Of a stretch of 64,000 bases of DNA, positions 38,791-46,646 are shown in pieces (position 1 is the stretch's first letter; each line of letters begins with the position of its first letter). The DNA comes from Microbacterium sp. Leaf159. Lineage in GTDB: Bacteria > Actinomycetota > Actinomycetes > Actinomycetales > Microbacteriaceae. The stretch is taken from positions 240,331-304,330 of the forward strand of contig NZ_LMOU01000001.1 in assembly GCF_001423615.1 (NCBI RefSeq). The letters run 5' to 3'. The notes under the pieces are model-generated. The model saw only the letters and a program-made list of their open reading frames with translations, had not been told where the DNA came from and ran no database searches. The position numbers and the translations under genes are program-made.

Positions 38791-38859
38791 GCACCAACCA
38801 TAGAGGCGAATCGGCCCGGCGAACTAGCATCTGGACAAGTGAGTCACTACCGTCTAGAC
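38791..38859. promoter_or_regulatory. Divergent leaderless promoters of glgC and glgA/glgM
   Basis: TATGGT at 38802-38797 (minus) lies 6 bases from the glgC ATG, and TACCGT at 38848-38853 (plus) lies 6 bases from the ATG at 38860. Both match TANNNT-N6-ATG. No Shine-Dalgarno sequence is seen. Confidence 0.5.
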
Positions 38860-40044
38860 ATGCGCGTCGAGATGATCACGAAGGAATACCCGCCGGAGAT
38901 CTACGGGGGTGCGGGCGTCCACGTCGCCGAGCTCGTCACGGCGCTCCGGCAGAATATCGATGTACAGGTTCGAGCCTTCGGTTCTCCTCGCGACGAGGCG
39001 GGCACTTTCGCCTATCGGACGCCCTCCGAACTCGCCTCCGCGAACGCCGCGCTGCAGACGCTCGGCACCGATCTCGAGATCGTCGCGGCGATCTCCGACG
39101 CCGACCTCGTGCACAGCCACACCTGGTACGCGAACTTCGCCGGACACATCGCCTCGCAGTTGCATGGGATCCCTCACGTGCTCACCGCGCACAGCCTCGA
39201 GCCGCTGCGTCCGTGGAAAGCCGAGCAGCTCGGGGGCGGATACGCGGTGTCGAGCGGCATCGAGAAGCTCGCCTACGAGAACGCGGCAGCGGTCATCGCG
39301 GTCAGTGCAGGAATGCGCGCCGACATCCTTCGCAGCTACCCGTCGGTCGACCCGGCCAAGGTGCGCGTGATCCACAACGGGATCGACGTCGAACGCTGGC
39401 GCCCGGTGCAGAACCCCGCCTTCCTGGAATCCGTCGGGATCGACCCGGCCCGACCGTCGGTCGTCTTCGTCGGGCGCATCACCCGGCAGAAGGGGCTCCC
39501 CTATCTGCTGCAGGCGGCTCGCCTGCTCCCGCCCGAGGTGCAGCTCGTCCTCTGCGCCGGAGCCCCGGACACCCCCGAGATCATGGCGGAGGTGCAGGAG
39601 GGCGTGAAGCTCCTCCAGCAGACCCGCGACGGTGTCGTCTGGATCGAGCGGATGCTGCCGCGCGACGAACTCTCGGCGATACTCACCGCCGCCACCACCT
39701 TCGTGTGCCCGTCGGTCTACGAGCCGCTCGGCATCGTGAACCTCGAGGCGATGGCCTGCGGGGCCGCAGTCGTCGGCACGGCGACCGGCGGGATCCCCGA
39801 GGTCGTGGCCGACGGCGTCACCGGACGACTCGTGCCGATCGAGCAGCTGCAGGACGGCACGGGCACGCCCGTCGATCCCGAGCGCTACATCGCCGATCTG
39901 GCGGGGGTGCTGACGGAGGTGACCTCCGACCCGGAGCGCGCGCGGGCATACGGCGAAGCCGGGCGGGAGCGTGCACGGGACGAGTTCAGCTGGGGTGCGA
40001 TCGCCGACACCACGCGCGCGCTGTACGCGGAGCTGACCTCCTGA
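38860..40044 (+). CDS. glgA: GT4-type glycogen synthase / maltose-1-phosphate synthase
   Basis: A 394-residue retaining glycosyltransferase with MRVEMITKEYPPEIYGGAGV, HSHTWYANFAGHI and the donor-site ESVGIDPARPSVVFVGRITR and FVCPSVYEPLGIVNLEAMAC. It is divergent from glgC. In mycobacteria the same arrangement encodes GlgM, which makes maltose-1-phosphate from ADP-glucose, though it is often labelled glgA; the sequence alone does not settle which. An upstream in-frame GTG at 38839 is possible. Confidence 0.88.
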   Translation: MRVEMITKEYPPEIYGGAGVHVAELVTALRQNIDVQVRAFGSPRDEAGTFAYRTPSELASANAALQTLGTDLEIVAAISDADLVHSHTWYANFAGHIASQLHGIPHVLTAHSLEPLRPWKAEQLGGGYAVSSGIEKLAYENAAAVIAVSAGMRADILRSYPSVDPAKVRVIHNGIDVERWRPVQNPAFLESVGIDPARPSVVFVGRITRQKGLPYLLQAARLLPPEVQLVLCAGAPDTPEIMAEVQEGVKLLQQTRDGVVWIERMLPRDELSAILTAATTFVCPSVYEPLGIVNLEAMACGAAVVGTATGGIPEVVADGVTGRLVPIEQLQDGTGTPVDPERYIADLAGVLTEVTSDPERARAYGEAGRERARDEFSWGAIADTTRALYAELTS

Positions 40045-40061
40045 GCCGATAGGCTGGAGGC

Positions 40062-40847
40062 ATGTCGAGCGCTCTGGAATTCACCGACGTCGTCGTGCGC
40101 CGCGAGGGCCGCAACATCATCGATCACGTGACCTGGCAGGTCGACGACGATCAGCGATGGGTGATCCTCGGACCGAACGGCGCCGGCAAGACCACGCTGC
40201 TCCAGCTGGCCGACACGCTCATGCACCCGACCTCCGGGACCGTGACGGTGCTGGGGGAGACCCTCGGCCGAACCGACGTGTTCGAGGTGCGTCCGCGCAT
40301 CGGCTTCGCGTCCTCGGCGATGGCGAAGCGCGTGCCCCGCGACGAGACTGTGCTGAACACCGTCCTCACCGCCGCGTACTCGGTGCTCGGCCGTTGGAAC
40401 GAGAACTACGAGGACATCGACGAGCGCCGCGCACTGCGCGTGCTGGGCGACTGGCGTCTCGAGCACCTGGCAGACCGCACGTTCGGCACGCTGAGCGACG
40501 GAGAGCAGAAGCGCGTCCAGATCGCCAGGGCAGTCATGACCGACCCCGAGCTGCTCCTTCTCGATGAGCCGACCGCGTCGCTCGACCTGGGGTCGCGCGA
40601 AGAGCTGCTGGCCCTGCTCAGCGGCTACGCCTCGTCGCCGACGACCCCCGCGATGCTGATGGTCACCCATCACGTCGAGGAGATCCCCGTGGGCTTCACG
40701 CACGTGCTGCTGATGCGTGAGGGGCGCATCGTCGCGGCCGGCCCCGTCGCCGAGACGCTCACGGCCGAGACGCTGACGGAGACATTCGGCATGCCGATCG
40801 TGCTCACCAGCGAAGACGGCCGCTACGCCGCGCGCGCGGCATCCTGA
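40062..40847 (+). CDS. ABC-type ATP-binding protein, soluble
   Basis: A 261-residue single ATPase domain. Walker [15 protein letters not shown], the signature [13 protein letters not shown] and Walker [13 protein letters not shown] are present. The second residue after Leu-Ser is Asp, a variation of [25 protein letters not shown] marks the switch region. No permease adjoins. TAGGCT sits 6 bases before the ATG. Its end is 12 bases before the rpmE2 promoter. Confidence 0.85.
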   Translation: MSSALEFTDVVVRREGRNIIDHVTWQVDDDQRWVILGPNGAGKTTLLQLADTLMHPTSGTVTVLGETLGRTDVFEVRPRIGFASSAMAKRVPRDETVLNTVLTAAYSVLGRWNENYEDIDERRALRVLGDWRLEHLADRTFGTLSDGEQKRVQIARAVMTDPELLLLDEPTASLDLGSREELLALLSGYASSPTTPAMLMVTHHVEEIPVGFTHVLLMREGRIVAAGPVAETLTAETLTETFGMPIVLTSEDGRYAARAAS

Positions 40848-40858
40848 TCACGATCTGA

Positions 40859-40938
40859 TAGAATCGATCCTTGGTGCTCTCTGCACCGCAGACTTCCCTC
40901 GTCCCTGGCACAATCCAGGGCAGCAACTAAGGAATCCC
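40859..40938 (+). promoter_or_regulatory. Promoter and structured leader of rpmE2
   Basis: TAGAAT (40859-40864) is a good -10 element. The following leader contains two hairpins, GGTGC/GCACC (40873-40887) and CCCTGG/CCAGGG with a 6-base loop (40903-40920), then AAGGA before the ATG. Such leaders of L31 genes have been proposed as autoregulatory r-protein leaders in actinobacteria. Confidence 0.55.
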
Positions 40939-41196
40939 ATGAAGACTGACATTCACCCCGAGTACAAGGCTGTCGTGTTCCGCGACCTGGGCTCGGGAGA
41001 GACGTTCCTCACCCGTTCGACCGTGACGGGCGACAAGACCATCGAGCTCGACGGCGTCGAGTACCCCGTCATCGACGTCGAGATCTCGTCGGCATCGCAC
41101 CCGTTCTACACGGGCAAGCAGCGCATCATGGACTCGGCCGGCCGCGTCGAGAAGTTCAACCAGCGCTTCAAGGGCTTCGGCGGATCGACCAAGTAA
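40939..41196 (+). CDS. rpmE2: 50S ribosomal protein L31 type B
   Basis: An 85-residue L31 ([20 protein letters not shown]). It lacks all Cys, so it is the zinc-free form. The end [13 protein letters not shown] is typical. A strong terminator lies 15 bases downstream. In several actinobacteria this form is induced when zinc is scarce; no clear Zur box was noticed. Confidence 0.97.
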   Translation: MKTDIHPEYKAVVFRDLGSGETFLTRSTVTGDKTIELDGVEYPVIDVEISSASHPFYTGKQRIMDSAGRVEKFNQRFKGFGGSTK

Positions 41197-41210
41197 CGAT
41201 CGCCGCACTC

Positions 41211-41244
41211 GAAGGCCCCGTGTTCCTCGGAACACGGGGCCTTC
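41211..41244. terminator. Rho-independent terminator of rpmE2
   Basis: GAAGGCCCCGTGTTCC pairs perfectly with GGAACACGGGGCCTTC around a two-base loop. The end of the minus-strand small membrane protein gene is 20 bases further on, so it may serve both strands. Confidence 0.85.
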
Positions 41245-41263
41245 GTCGTACCCGTGGCGAGCG

Positions 41264-41545
41264 TCAGATGTCGATCACGATGCGTTCGCCGTCGATCCTG
41301 CTGGGCGGGTCGCCGGCAGAGGGTGCGGGAGCCGTGCGCGTGGTCTGCCGGTCGCGTTCCATGCCGGCCTCATGCGCCGAGGGCATCCAGACCGCCTCGA
41401 ACGATCCGCCCATCCCGCCGCCGGCACTCTCGTACTTCTTCTCGAGAGGTGCTTTCGCGTAGGTCGCCACGATCACGACGACGATCGCGATCACGACGAC
41501 GAGCAGGATCGCGATCGTGAGGAGCATCCCGAGGGTGTCGGCCAT
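41264..41545 (-). CDS. Small single-helix membrane protein
   Basis: A 93-residue protein with one N-terminal hydrophobic helix (LTIAILLVVVIAIVVVIVAT) and a polar tail containing a Gly-rich stretch (ESAGGGMGGSFEAVW). No family is recognised. The ATG is preceded by TAGCCT exactly 6 bases upstream, so it probably has its own leaderless promoter, 66 bases after the S33-type hydrolase gene on the same strand. Confidence 0.65.
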   Translation of the reverse strand: MADTLGMLLTIAILLVVVIAIVVVIVATYAKAPLEKKYESAGGGMGGSFEAVWMPSAHEAGMERDRQTTRTAPAPSAGDPPSRIDGERIVIDI

Positions 41546-41611
41546 GAGTCCAGGCTATTCGGCGCGGGCCGTACCGGCATCCGCCTGCAGGATGATTCGG
41601 GACGGGGAGTC

Positions 41612-42859
41612 TCAGCGGATGCGGCGACCGTGCGCGAGGTCGAAGAGGCGGGTCAGCACAGGACCGGAGCGCACACCGTTGTGCTCGTGCTCGCTGGTCA
41701 CCCAGAGCTTCACGCCCGGCAGCAGCCGGGCAGTCTCGAGAGAGAACTCCATCGGCACGTAGACGTCGTTCACATATACCGCCGCAGCACCCGTCGCACC
41801 GGAGGTGGCGATGGCGACGTCGTCGTAGATCCGCGGCCACTCGAACTCCGCCAGTGCGAGTGTGACGTCACGCCATGGCCGGAATGCCGGCACCGTCTCG
41901 GTCCACTCGCGTCGGATGTGCTCGCCCGTGAACAGGGTGACGTCGTCGCGGAAGTCCTGGGGCTCGGTGCGTTCCGCCGACCACCGTGTCGCGTGCCCGC
42001 TCGCGTAGCTCGACTCGTGGAACGCGAAGTAGAGAGGGTTGCGGCCGCCGTAGGGCATCGCGTGCATCAGGTCGTGGCGGAACGCGTTCGAGTGGGGGTC
42101 GCGCTCGAGCAGCGACCACACGGTCTGCCATCCGTCGTTCGTGCCGAGCGCAGAACCCACCGAACGCAGTCGTGACGGGGAGACCACTTCACCGTCCGGG
42201 AGCACGATGTCGCCGGCCTCGGCCCGATCGACCAGCCGGCGCATGGCGTCGCGGTGCTCGGGGAAACGACGGTAGTACTGTTCGGAGGCCGAGCGCATCT
42301 TGTCGTAGCAGAGCGCGTAGACCTCGTCGGGATGCCGGTCGATGGTGCTGAGCCCACCCGTGATGAAGACGTCGGCGATCGAGTCCGCGTCGGTCGACAG
42401 GTACGCCAGGGTCGTGAAGCCACCGAAGGACTGACCCAGCACGCTCCACGTCTCGGCCGCGAGGTGCTCGCGCATCGCCTCGCAGTCGCGGACGATCGAG
42501 TCCGCACGCAGATGGGTGAGGTATTCGGCGACCTCGGCCGAGCCGCGTTCGAGGTCGGCGTCGCCGACAGGCGTCGAGAGTCCGGTGCCTCGCTGATCGA
42601 GCATCACGACCCGATAATGCGCGAGAGCCTCGTCGAGCCAGGCCGGGGAGGTGGACGAGTGGAACGGGCGCGGCGCCTCGTGCCCGGGGCCTCCCTGCAG
42701 GAAGACGAGGTAGGGAAGCCTCTCGCCTCCTTCGCGCGTGACGACACGGGCGAAGATGTCGATCGTACGGGTGTCGGCCGGGTCCCCCCAGACGAGCGGT
42801 ACGGTGAGCGTGTGCTCCTCGACGGTGAGGTCGAGCAGGCGGCGGATGGTGGTGGTCAT
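41612..42859 (-). CDS. S33-type alpha/beta hydrolase (prolyl-aminopeptidase-like)
   Basis: A 415-residue hydrolase. The oxyanion motif is QGGPGHEAPRPF, the nucleophile lies in VLGQSFGGFTTL, and the end contains SEHEHNGVRSG with the catalytic His. This matches the proline iminopeptidase branch (S33). No signal peptide. Its ATG follows the DUF262-nuclease stop by one base, so the two are translated together. Why a peptidase is paired with a nuclease is unknown. Confidence 0.85.
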   Translation of the reverse strand: MTTTIRRLLDLTVEEHTLTVPLVWGDPADTRTIDIFARVVTREGGERLPYLVFLQGGPGHEAPRPFHSSTSPAWLDEALAHYRVVMLDQRGTGLSTPVGDADLERGSAEVAEYLTHLRADSIVRDCEAMREHLAAETWSVLGQSFGGFTTLAYLSTDADSIADVFITGGLSTIDRHPDEVYALCYDKMRSASEQYYRRFPEHRDAMRRLVDRAEAGDIVLPDGEVVSPSRLRSVGSALGTNDGWQTVWSLLERDPHSNAFRHDLMHAMPYGGRNPLYFAFHESSYASGHATRWSAERTEPQDFRDDVTLFTGEHIRREWTETVPAFRPWRDVTLALAEFEWPRIYDDVAIATSGATGAAAVYVNDVYVPMEFSLETARLLPGVKLWVTSEHEHNGVRSGPVLTRLFDLAHGRRIR

Positions 42860-42860
42860 G

Positions 42861-44864
42861 TCACATCACATTCCCGATATAGGAGTACTTGACGAACACC
42901 TCGGAGGCGATCCCCGCCTCCTGGAGCACGCCCTGCACCGCGTTCATCATGTAGTTCGAGTCCCACCCCATGTACAGGTGGTGCGAGTCGTCGAGCCGGT
43001 CCCACTGGCCCTTCCACGCCATCCCGTCGTAGATCGGTCCGCCGTGGGCGGCGCAGTACGAGACGGCGGCGGGACGGGTGTCGGTCCACGCGCGACGGAA
43101 GACGCGATTGAAGAGATACCGGACGTCGAAGACCTCCCACCGCTCGCCGCGGTACTCGACGTACTCGAACTCCCGTTCCCAGCCCGCCGGCCAGCCGCGC
43201 CGACGGACGGCATCGAGGATGGGAGTCAGTCCGTCGTCGTCGATCTCTGGCAGGGCCGGGCGCGCCCAGATGCGCAGCAGATCGGCGGTGAGGCGGACCG
43301 TGCGCTCCGAGATGGCGGCAGTGCCCCAGGTCTCGATCTGCTCGAGGGCTCTCGTCTCGGAGACCGTGCTGCGCGCATACGCCGAGTCCCGCTTGACCGC
43401 GAACGACTCGCCGAACACGCGCTCCGCGAGGTGCTGCTCGAGCAGGGTGAGATTTCCGAGAGTGGGGGCGAGAGCCCTGTGAGCGTTGCGCTCGTCATCC
43501 GAGTAGTCGATCCAGGGGCGCACGCCGTCGCCCGACCAGCTGTCGCTCGGGACGGTCGGAACGATGTGCTCGACGTCGAAGTCGGCGGCGTCATGGACAC
43601 CCTCCAGGCGCCCGAGCACATAGGCGGGATGCGGCAGCTCGCTGTACTTCAGCACCGCGCTCACGCGCTCATCAGACGGAGTGATACGCGCGAAGGCCCT
43701 GGCCAGCGCGTCTCGGCCGTCGGAGCGGGCGCGGCAGAGACGCGCGACGAGCCGCTCGTTGGGAAGGTTCACCAGCGTGCGGCGCAGATACATGGTCTGG
43801 ATCCACTCGAGCGTCTCGATGAGCTCGTCGCGGCCGATGAGTCCGCGCGAGTGGTCGCTGTACACGCTCAGCACCAGCGGATAGGACGCACGGCCGAATG
43901 TGTTCACGAACCGCAGCTGCTGCCCGATTTCGGCGTCCTTCTCGAGAGAGGGATCGAGCAGGATGCCGTAGATCTCGGCATAGTGCCGCCACACCTCGGC
44001 ATCCGCCTGCAAGTGGTCGAGGTCGACACGGGGGAAGGAGTGCCGGAACGCGCTGTACACGCCGTGCTCGCCGTTGGCGGCGACCTCGCGGCCCGTGGTC
44101 ATGACGAGGTAGTGCCGCCAGAACGCGCCGATGGTCTCACCGGTGTGCTGTTCGATCGGCAGCCAGAATCGTTCTTCGACATCGAGCTGCTCGGTGTGGG
44201 TGAGCCCCATCAGGATGTAGTTGTGGATCAGCTCGTGATCACGCAGGGGTTCGCCGGTGGAGTTCAGGCTCTCGAAGATCTGCTGCGCGTTGGCCTCGGC
44301 GCCCAGGGTGATCGAGACGTGCTCGAGCTTCTGCAACCCCCGCCAGATCATCGGAGCCTCGTCGGTGTGCACCTGGCTGCGGAAGAAGGCGTAGTTGTCG
44401 TCGAAACGCGACTCCCGGTCAGCCTGGTCGCCGCGCTCGAGCACCACCGACTCGTACAGCTCCGCCCAGGCGTCGTGGGGACGCAGCTTGGTACGGGTGG
44501 CGTCGTCCGGGCGCACGAGAACACGATCGAGTTCGGCGGCGAGCTCGGGGGAGGAGTCCTGCACCGCGTGCCGCAGCGCCGCGACGAGCAGCATGAGCGT
44601 CGTGATGCGCTGCTGCCCGTCGATCAGCACGAGGTCGGTGTCGGCGTCGGAGTCGTCTGCGGCCGACAGGATCGAACCGATGAAGTGCCGATGGGACTCG
44701 TCTTCGCGGGCGACGGCTCGAACGTCGGAGAGCAGCTGCTCGCATCCGCCGATGTCCCACCGGTACTGGCGCTGGTACACCGGCACGACGATGGTCGTGG
44801 AGTCCTCTGCGAGCCACTCGATCGTGTTGACGGCTGTCGCCTCGACGTTGGTCGCAGTGCTCAT
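42861..44864 (-). CDS. DUF262/DUF1524 GmrSD-like nuclease
   Basis: A 667-residue protein. The DUF262 domain (about 1-300) has VPVYQRQYRWD (28-37), the nucleotide-binding IDGQQRITTL (81-90) and FESLNSTGEPLRDHELIHN. DUF1524 follows with the His-Me finger EHIVP (432-436), N471 in LGNLTLLEQ and K491 in KRDSAYARS, so catalysis looks intact. Such GmrSD/BrxU-like proteins cut modified phage DNA. About 110 further residues (558-667, YVEYRGERWEVFDVRYLF) are an extra domain I do not recognise. No methylase adjoins; the coupled S33-type hydrolase gene follows. Confidence 0.88.
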   Translation of the reverse strand: MSTATNVEATAVNTIEWLAEDSTTIVVPVYQRQYRWDIGGCEQLLSDVRAVAREDESHRHFIGSILSAADDSDADTDLVLIDGQQRITTLMLLVAALRHAVQDSSPELAAELDRVLVRPDDATRTKLRPHDAWAELYESVVLERGDQADRESRFDDNYAFFRSQVHTDEAPMIWRGLQKLEHVSITLGAEANAQQIFESLNSTGEPLRDHELIHNYILMGLTHTEQLDVEERFWLPIEQHTGETIGAFWRHYLVMTTGREVAANGEHGVYSAFRHSFPRVDLDHLQADAEVWRHYAEIYGILLDPSLEKDAEIGQQLRFVNTFGRASYPLVLSVYSDHSRGLIGRDELIETLEWIQTMYLRRTLVNLPNERLVARLCRARSDGRDALARAFARITPSDERVSAVLKYSELPHPAYVLGRLEGVHDAADFDVEHIVPTVPSDSWSGDGVRPWIDYSDDERNAHRALAPTLGNLTLLEQHLAERVFGESFAVKRDSAYARSTVSETRALEQIETWGTAAISERTVRLTADLLRIWARPALPEIDDDGLTPILDAVRRRGWPAGWEREFEYVEYRGERWEVFDVRYLFNRVFRRAWTDTRPAAVSYCAAHGGPIYDGMAWKGQWDRLDDSHHLYMGWDSNYMMNAVQGVLQEAGIASEVFVKYSYIGNVM

Positions 44865-44974
44865 GCTGGTGTCTCGTCCTCCCGTAACGCCCGGCGCCGA
44901 GGAGTCGCCAGGCGCCCGGTTCAGTCTATTCGCTTATTCACGGCGACCCTCGGCGGCGCTCCAGAGGCGCCCTG

Positions 44975-44993
44975 TTAGGCTTGCCTTATCAGG
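44975..44993 (+). promoter_or_regulatory. Possible DtxR/IdeR-type iron box
   Basis: TTAGGCTTGCCTTATCAGG matches the actinobacterial iron-box consensus (TTAGGTTAGGCTAACCTAA type) at about 12 of 19 positions. It lies 48 bases before the oxygenase-like ATG. The match is partial. Confidence 0.3.
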
Positions 44994-45040
44994 GCCTGTT
45001 AAAACGTGCTGGCCCCCGATGAAAGGATCTGGTTCAGATC

Positions 45041-45814
45041 ATGGGATACATCAAGTCAGCGGCGCTCGAAGACAAGGGCTTCGTCGTCCTCGACAGCTAC
45101 GACCAGGAGCTCGACCCCAAGGAGTGGCTCGACATCGAGTACAACGACTGGAAGTCGTCGGGCGACACCCGCTTCGCGCCGCTCGCCAGCGCCAAGGGCG
45201 AGATCGAGTGCAACGGCTTCTGGAACCACAAGCCGCCGCGTACCGACAAGGACGGCGTCTGGATCGACGAGCAGACGTCGAAGGCCCCGAACCTCACGCG
45301 CCGCGCGCAGGAGCCGGGTGCCAACGTCGGTCGGTGCCGGGTGATCGAGCTGCAGCCGACCCCGTACGGCGAGTGCCTCTACAACCTCCACCAGGACGAC
45401 AACAACCGTCTGAACCCCGACGGCACCGGCTGGGTCGTCCGCGGCTTCTTCAACCTCAGCGACGACAAGGACAGCTTCTTCGTCCTCCGCGAGAACCGCA
45501 CCGACCCGAGCATCGAGTACCGCATCGCTCTGCCGGCCGGAGCGCAGCTGATCGTCGACACGCAGCGTCTGTGGCACGCGGCGACCCACGTCGGCACCGA
45601 GCCCCGGTACTGCCTCATCACGTCGTGGACGTCGGGCCCCGAGCTCGACGCCTACATCGAGAAGTACAACGGCACCCAGGACGTCCCGAACGTCGAGGTC
45701 CCGCAGGACGTGCTCGAGGCCGGATACGCCGAGCAGGCTCGTCGTGACGCCGCCCGCGCCGCCTACTACGCGGCCAAGGGTCAGCAGGTCAAGCAGGCGA
45801 TGAGCGAGGCCTGA
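45041..45814 (+). CDS. 2OG-Fe(II) oxygenase-like protein
   Basis: A 257-residue soluble protein. The middle carries a candidate HxD iron motif (H117, D119 in YNLHQDDNNR), then WHAATH (H179 or H183) and EPRYCLITSW with R189, the order of iron and 2-oxoglutarate ligands in double-stranded beta-helix oxygenases. The C-terminal 30 residues are helical. Codon use is strongly biased, suggesting high expression. It diverges from the DUF262 gene and ends before a strong terminator. A partial iron box lies upstream. The substrate is unknown. Confidence 0.6.
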   Translation: MGYIKSAALEDKGFVVLDSYDQELDPKEWLDIEYNDWKSSGDTRFAPLASAKGEIECNGFWNHKPPRTDKDGVWIDEQTSKAPNLTRRAQEPGANVGRCRVIELQPTPYGECLYNLHQDDNNRLNPDGTGWVVRGFFNLSDDKDSFFVLRENRTDPSIEYRIALPAGAQLIVDTQRLWHAATHVGTEPRYCLITSWTSGPELDAYIEKYNGTQDVPNVEVPQDVLEAGYAEQARRDAARAAYYAAKGQQVKQAMSEA

Positions 45815-45845
45815 GCCTCATCCGATCGAGGACCGGCGACGGTCC

Positions 45846-45875
45846 GAAGGCCCCGGTCACGCGACCGGGGCCTTC
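45846..45875 (+). terminator. Rho-independent terminator of the oxygenase-like gene
   Basis: GAAGGCCCCGGTC pairs with GACCGGGGCCTTC around the loop ACGC, followed by TTCGT. It lies 31 bases after the stop codon. Confidence 0.88.
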
Positions 45876-46001
45876 TTCGTGGAATCACATGCTTGTGATT
45901 TCTCCTGGTCTGGGCGAGAATAGCCCCATAACCGCATATTCACGCCAGTTCTCGTTGTTTCAGGTCGTTGGGGAAGACGCACCTGATGAAACGGAGAGAT
46001 C

Positions 46002-46505
46002 ATGGCGACGGCTTACGCACGCGGAGTGGTTTTCATCCACTCTGCACCCCGCGCGCTCTGCCCGCACCTGGAATGGGCGGTAGGACGCGCCATCGGTCGC
46101 GCGGTGAACTTCGACTGGAGTGACCAGCCGGTGCTCGACGGCGCACGCCGTGCCGAGTTCTACTGGGACGGGCCGGTCGGCACCGGTGCGGCTCTCGCCA
46201 CTGCGATCCGCGGCTGGGAGCACCTCCGCTTCGAGGTGACCGAGGATCCCACCCCCGGCAGCGACGGCGGACGCTGGCTGCACACTCCGGATCTCGGGAT
46301 CCACTATGCGCAGACCGACATGGCCGGCAACATCGTCATCGGTGAGGACCGCATCCGCTACGCGATGGAGATCGCCGCCGGAAGTGCCGGCGAACTGCAG
46401 CGGGAACTCGACATCGCCCTCGGCTCGGCCTGGGATGAGGAGCTCGAGCCCTTCCGTCACGCGAGCGACGACGCCAGGGTCGTCTGGCTGCACAAGGTGG
46501 GCTAG
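46002..46505 (+). CDS. DUF3145 protein
   Basis: A 167-residue conserved actinobacterial protein (MATAYARGVVFIHSAPRALC). Features include HLEWAVGRAIG, FEVTEDPTPGSDGGRWLHTP and the end DDARVVWLHKVG. No function is known. GGAGAGATC precedes the ATG. A promoter-like element is visible at about 45894-45925. It stands alone between two terminators. Confidence 0.88.
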   Translation: MATAYARGVVFIHSAPRALCPHLEWAVGRAIGRAVNFDWSDQPVLDGARRAEFYWDGPVGTGAALATAIRGWEHLRFEVTEDPTPGSDGGRWLHTPDLGIHYAQTDMAGNIVIGEDRIRYAMEIAAGSAGELQRELDIALGSAWDEELEPFRHASDDARVVWLHKVG

Positions 46506-46600
46506 TCGACGACACCGCACAGACCTGGAGCGGGAAGGCGTGAGTATCGGATGCCGGTGAGTGATCCCGGACGCTGAGAAGGCGAATCCCTGTTCCACAT

Positions 46601-46641
46601 GACGAGGACCCCGCCCCTGGATCAGGGACGGGGTCCTCGTC
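46601..46641. terminator. Bidirectional terminator between DUF3145 and mocR-type gene
   Basis: GACGAGGACCCCG pairs with CGGGGTCCTCGTC, with an inner CCCTG/CAGGG. It sits 5 bases from the convergent MocR-type stop and 95 bases after DUF3145. Confidence 0.8.
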
Positions 46642-46646
46642 TGCAC

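Noticed and set aside
38368..38859. Upstream extension of the glgA frame across glgC
   Set aside because: Overlaps glgC in antisense; family start MRVEMITKEYPPE is at 38860.
42861..44864. Type I or II restriction-modification locus
   Set aside because: No methyltransferase or specificity gene nearby; domains fit a type IV-like protein.
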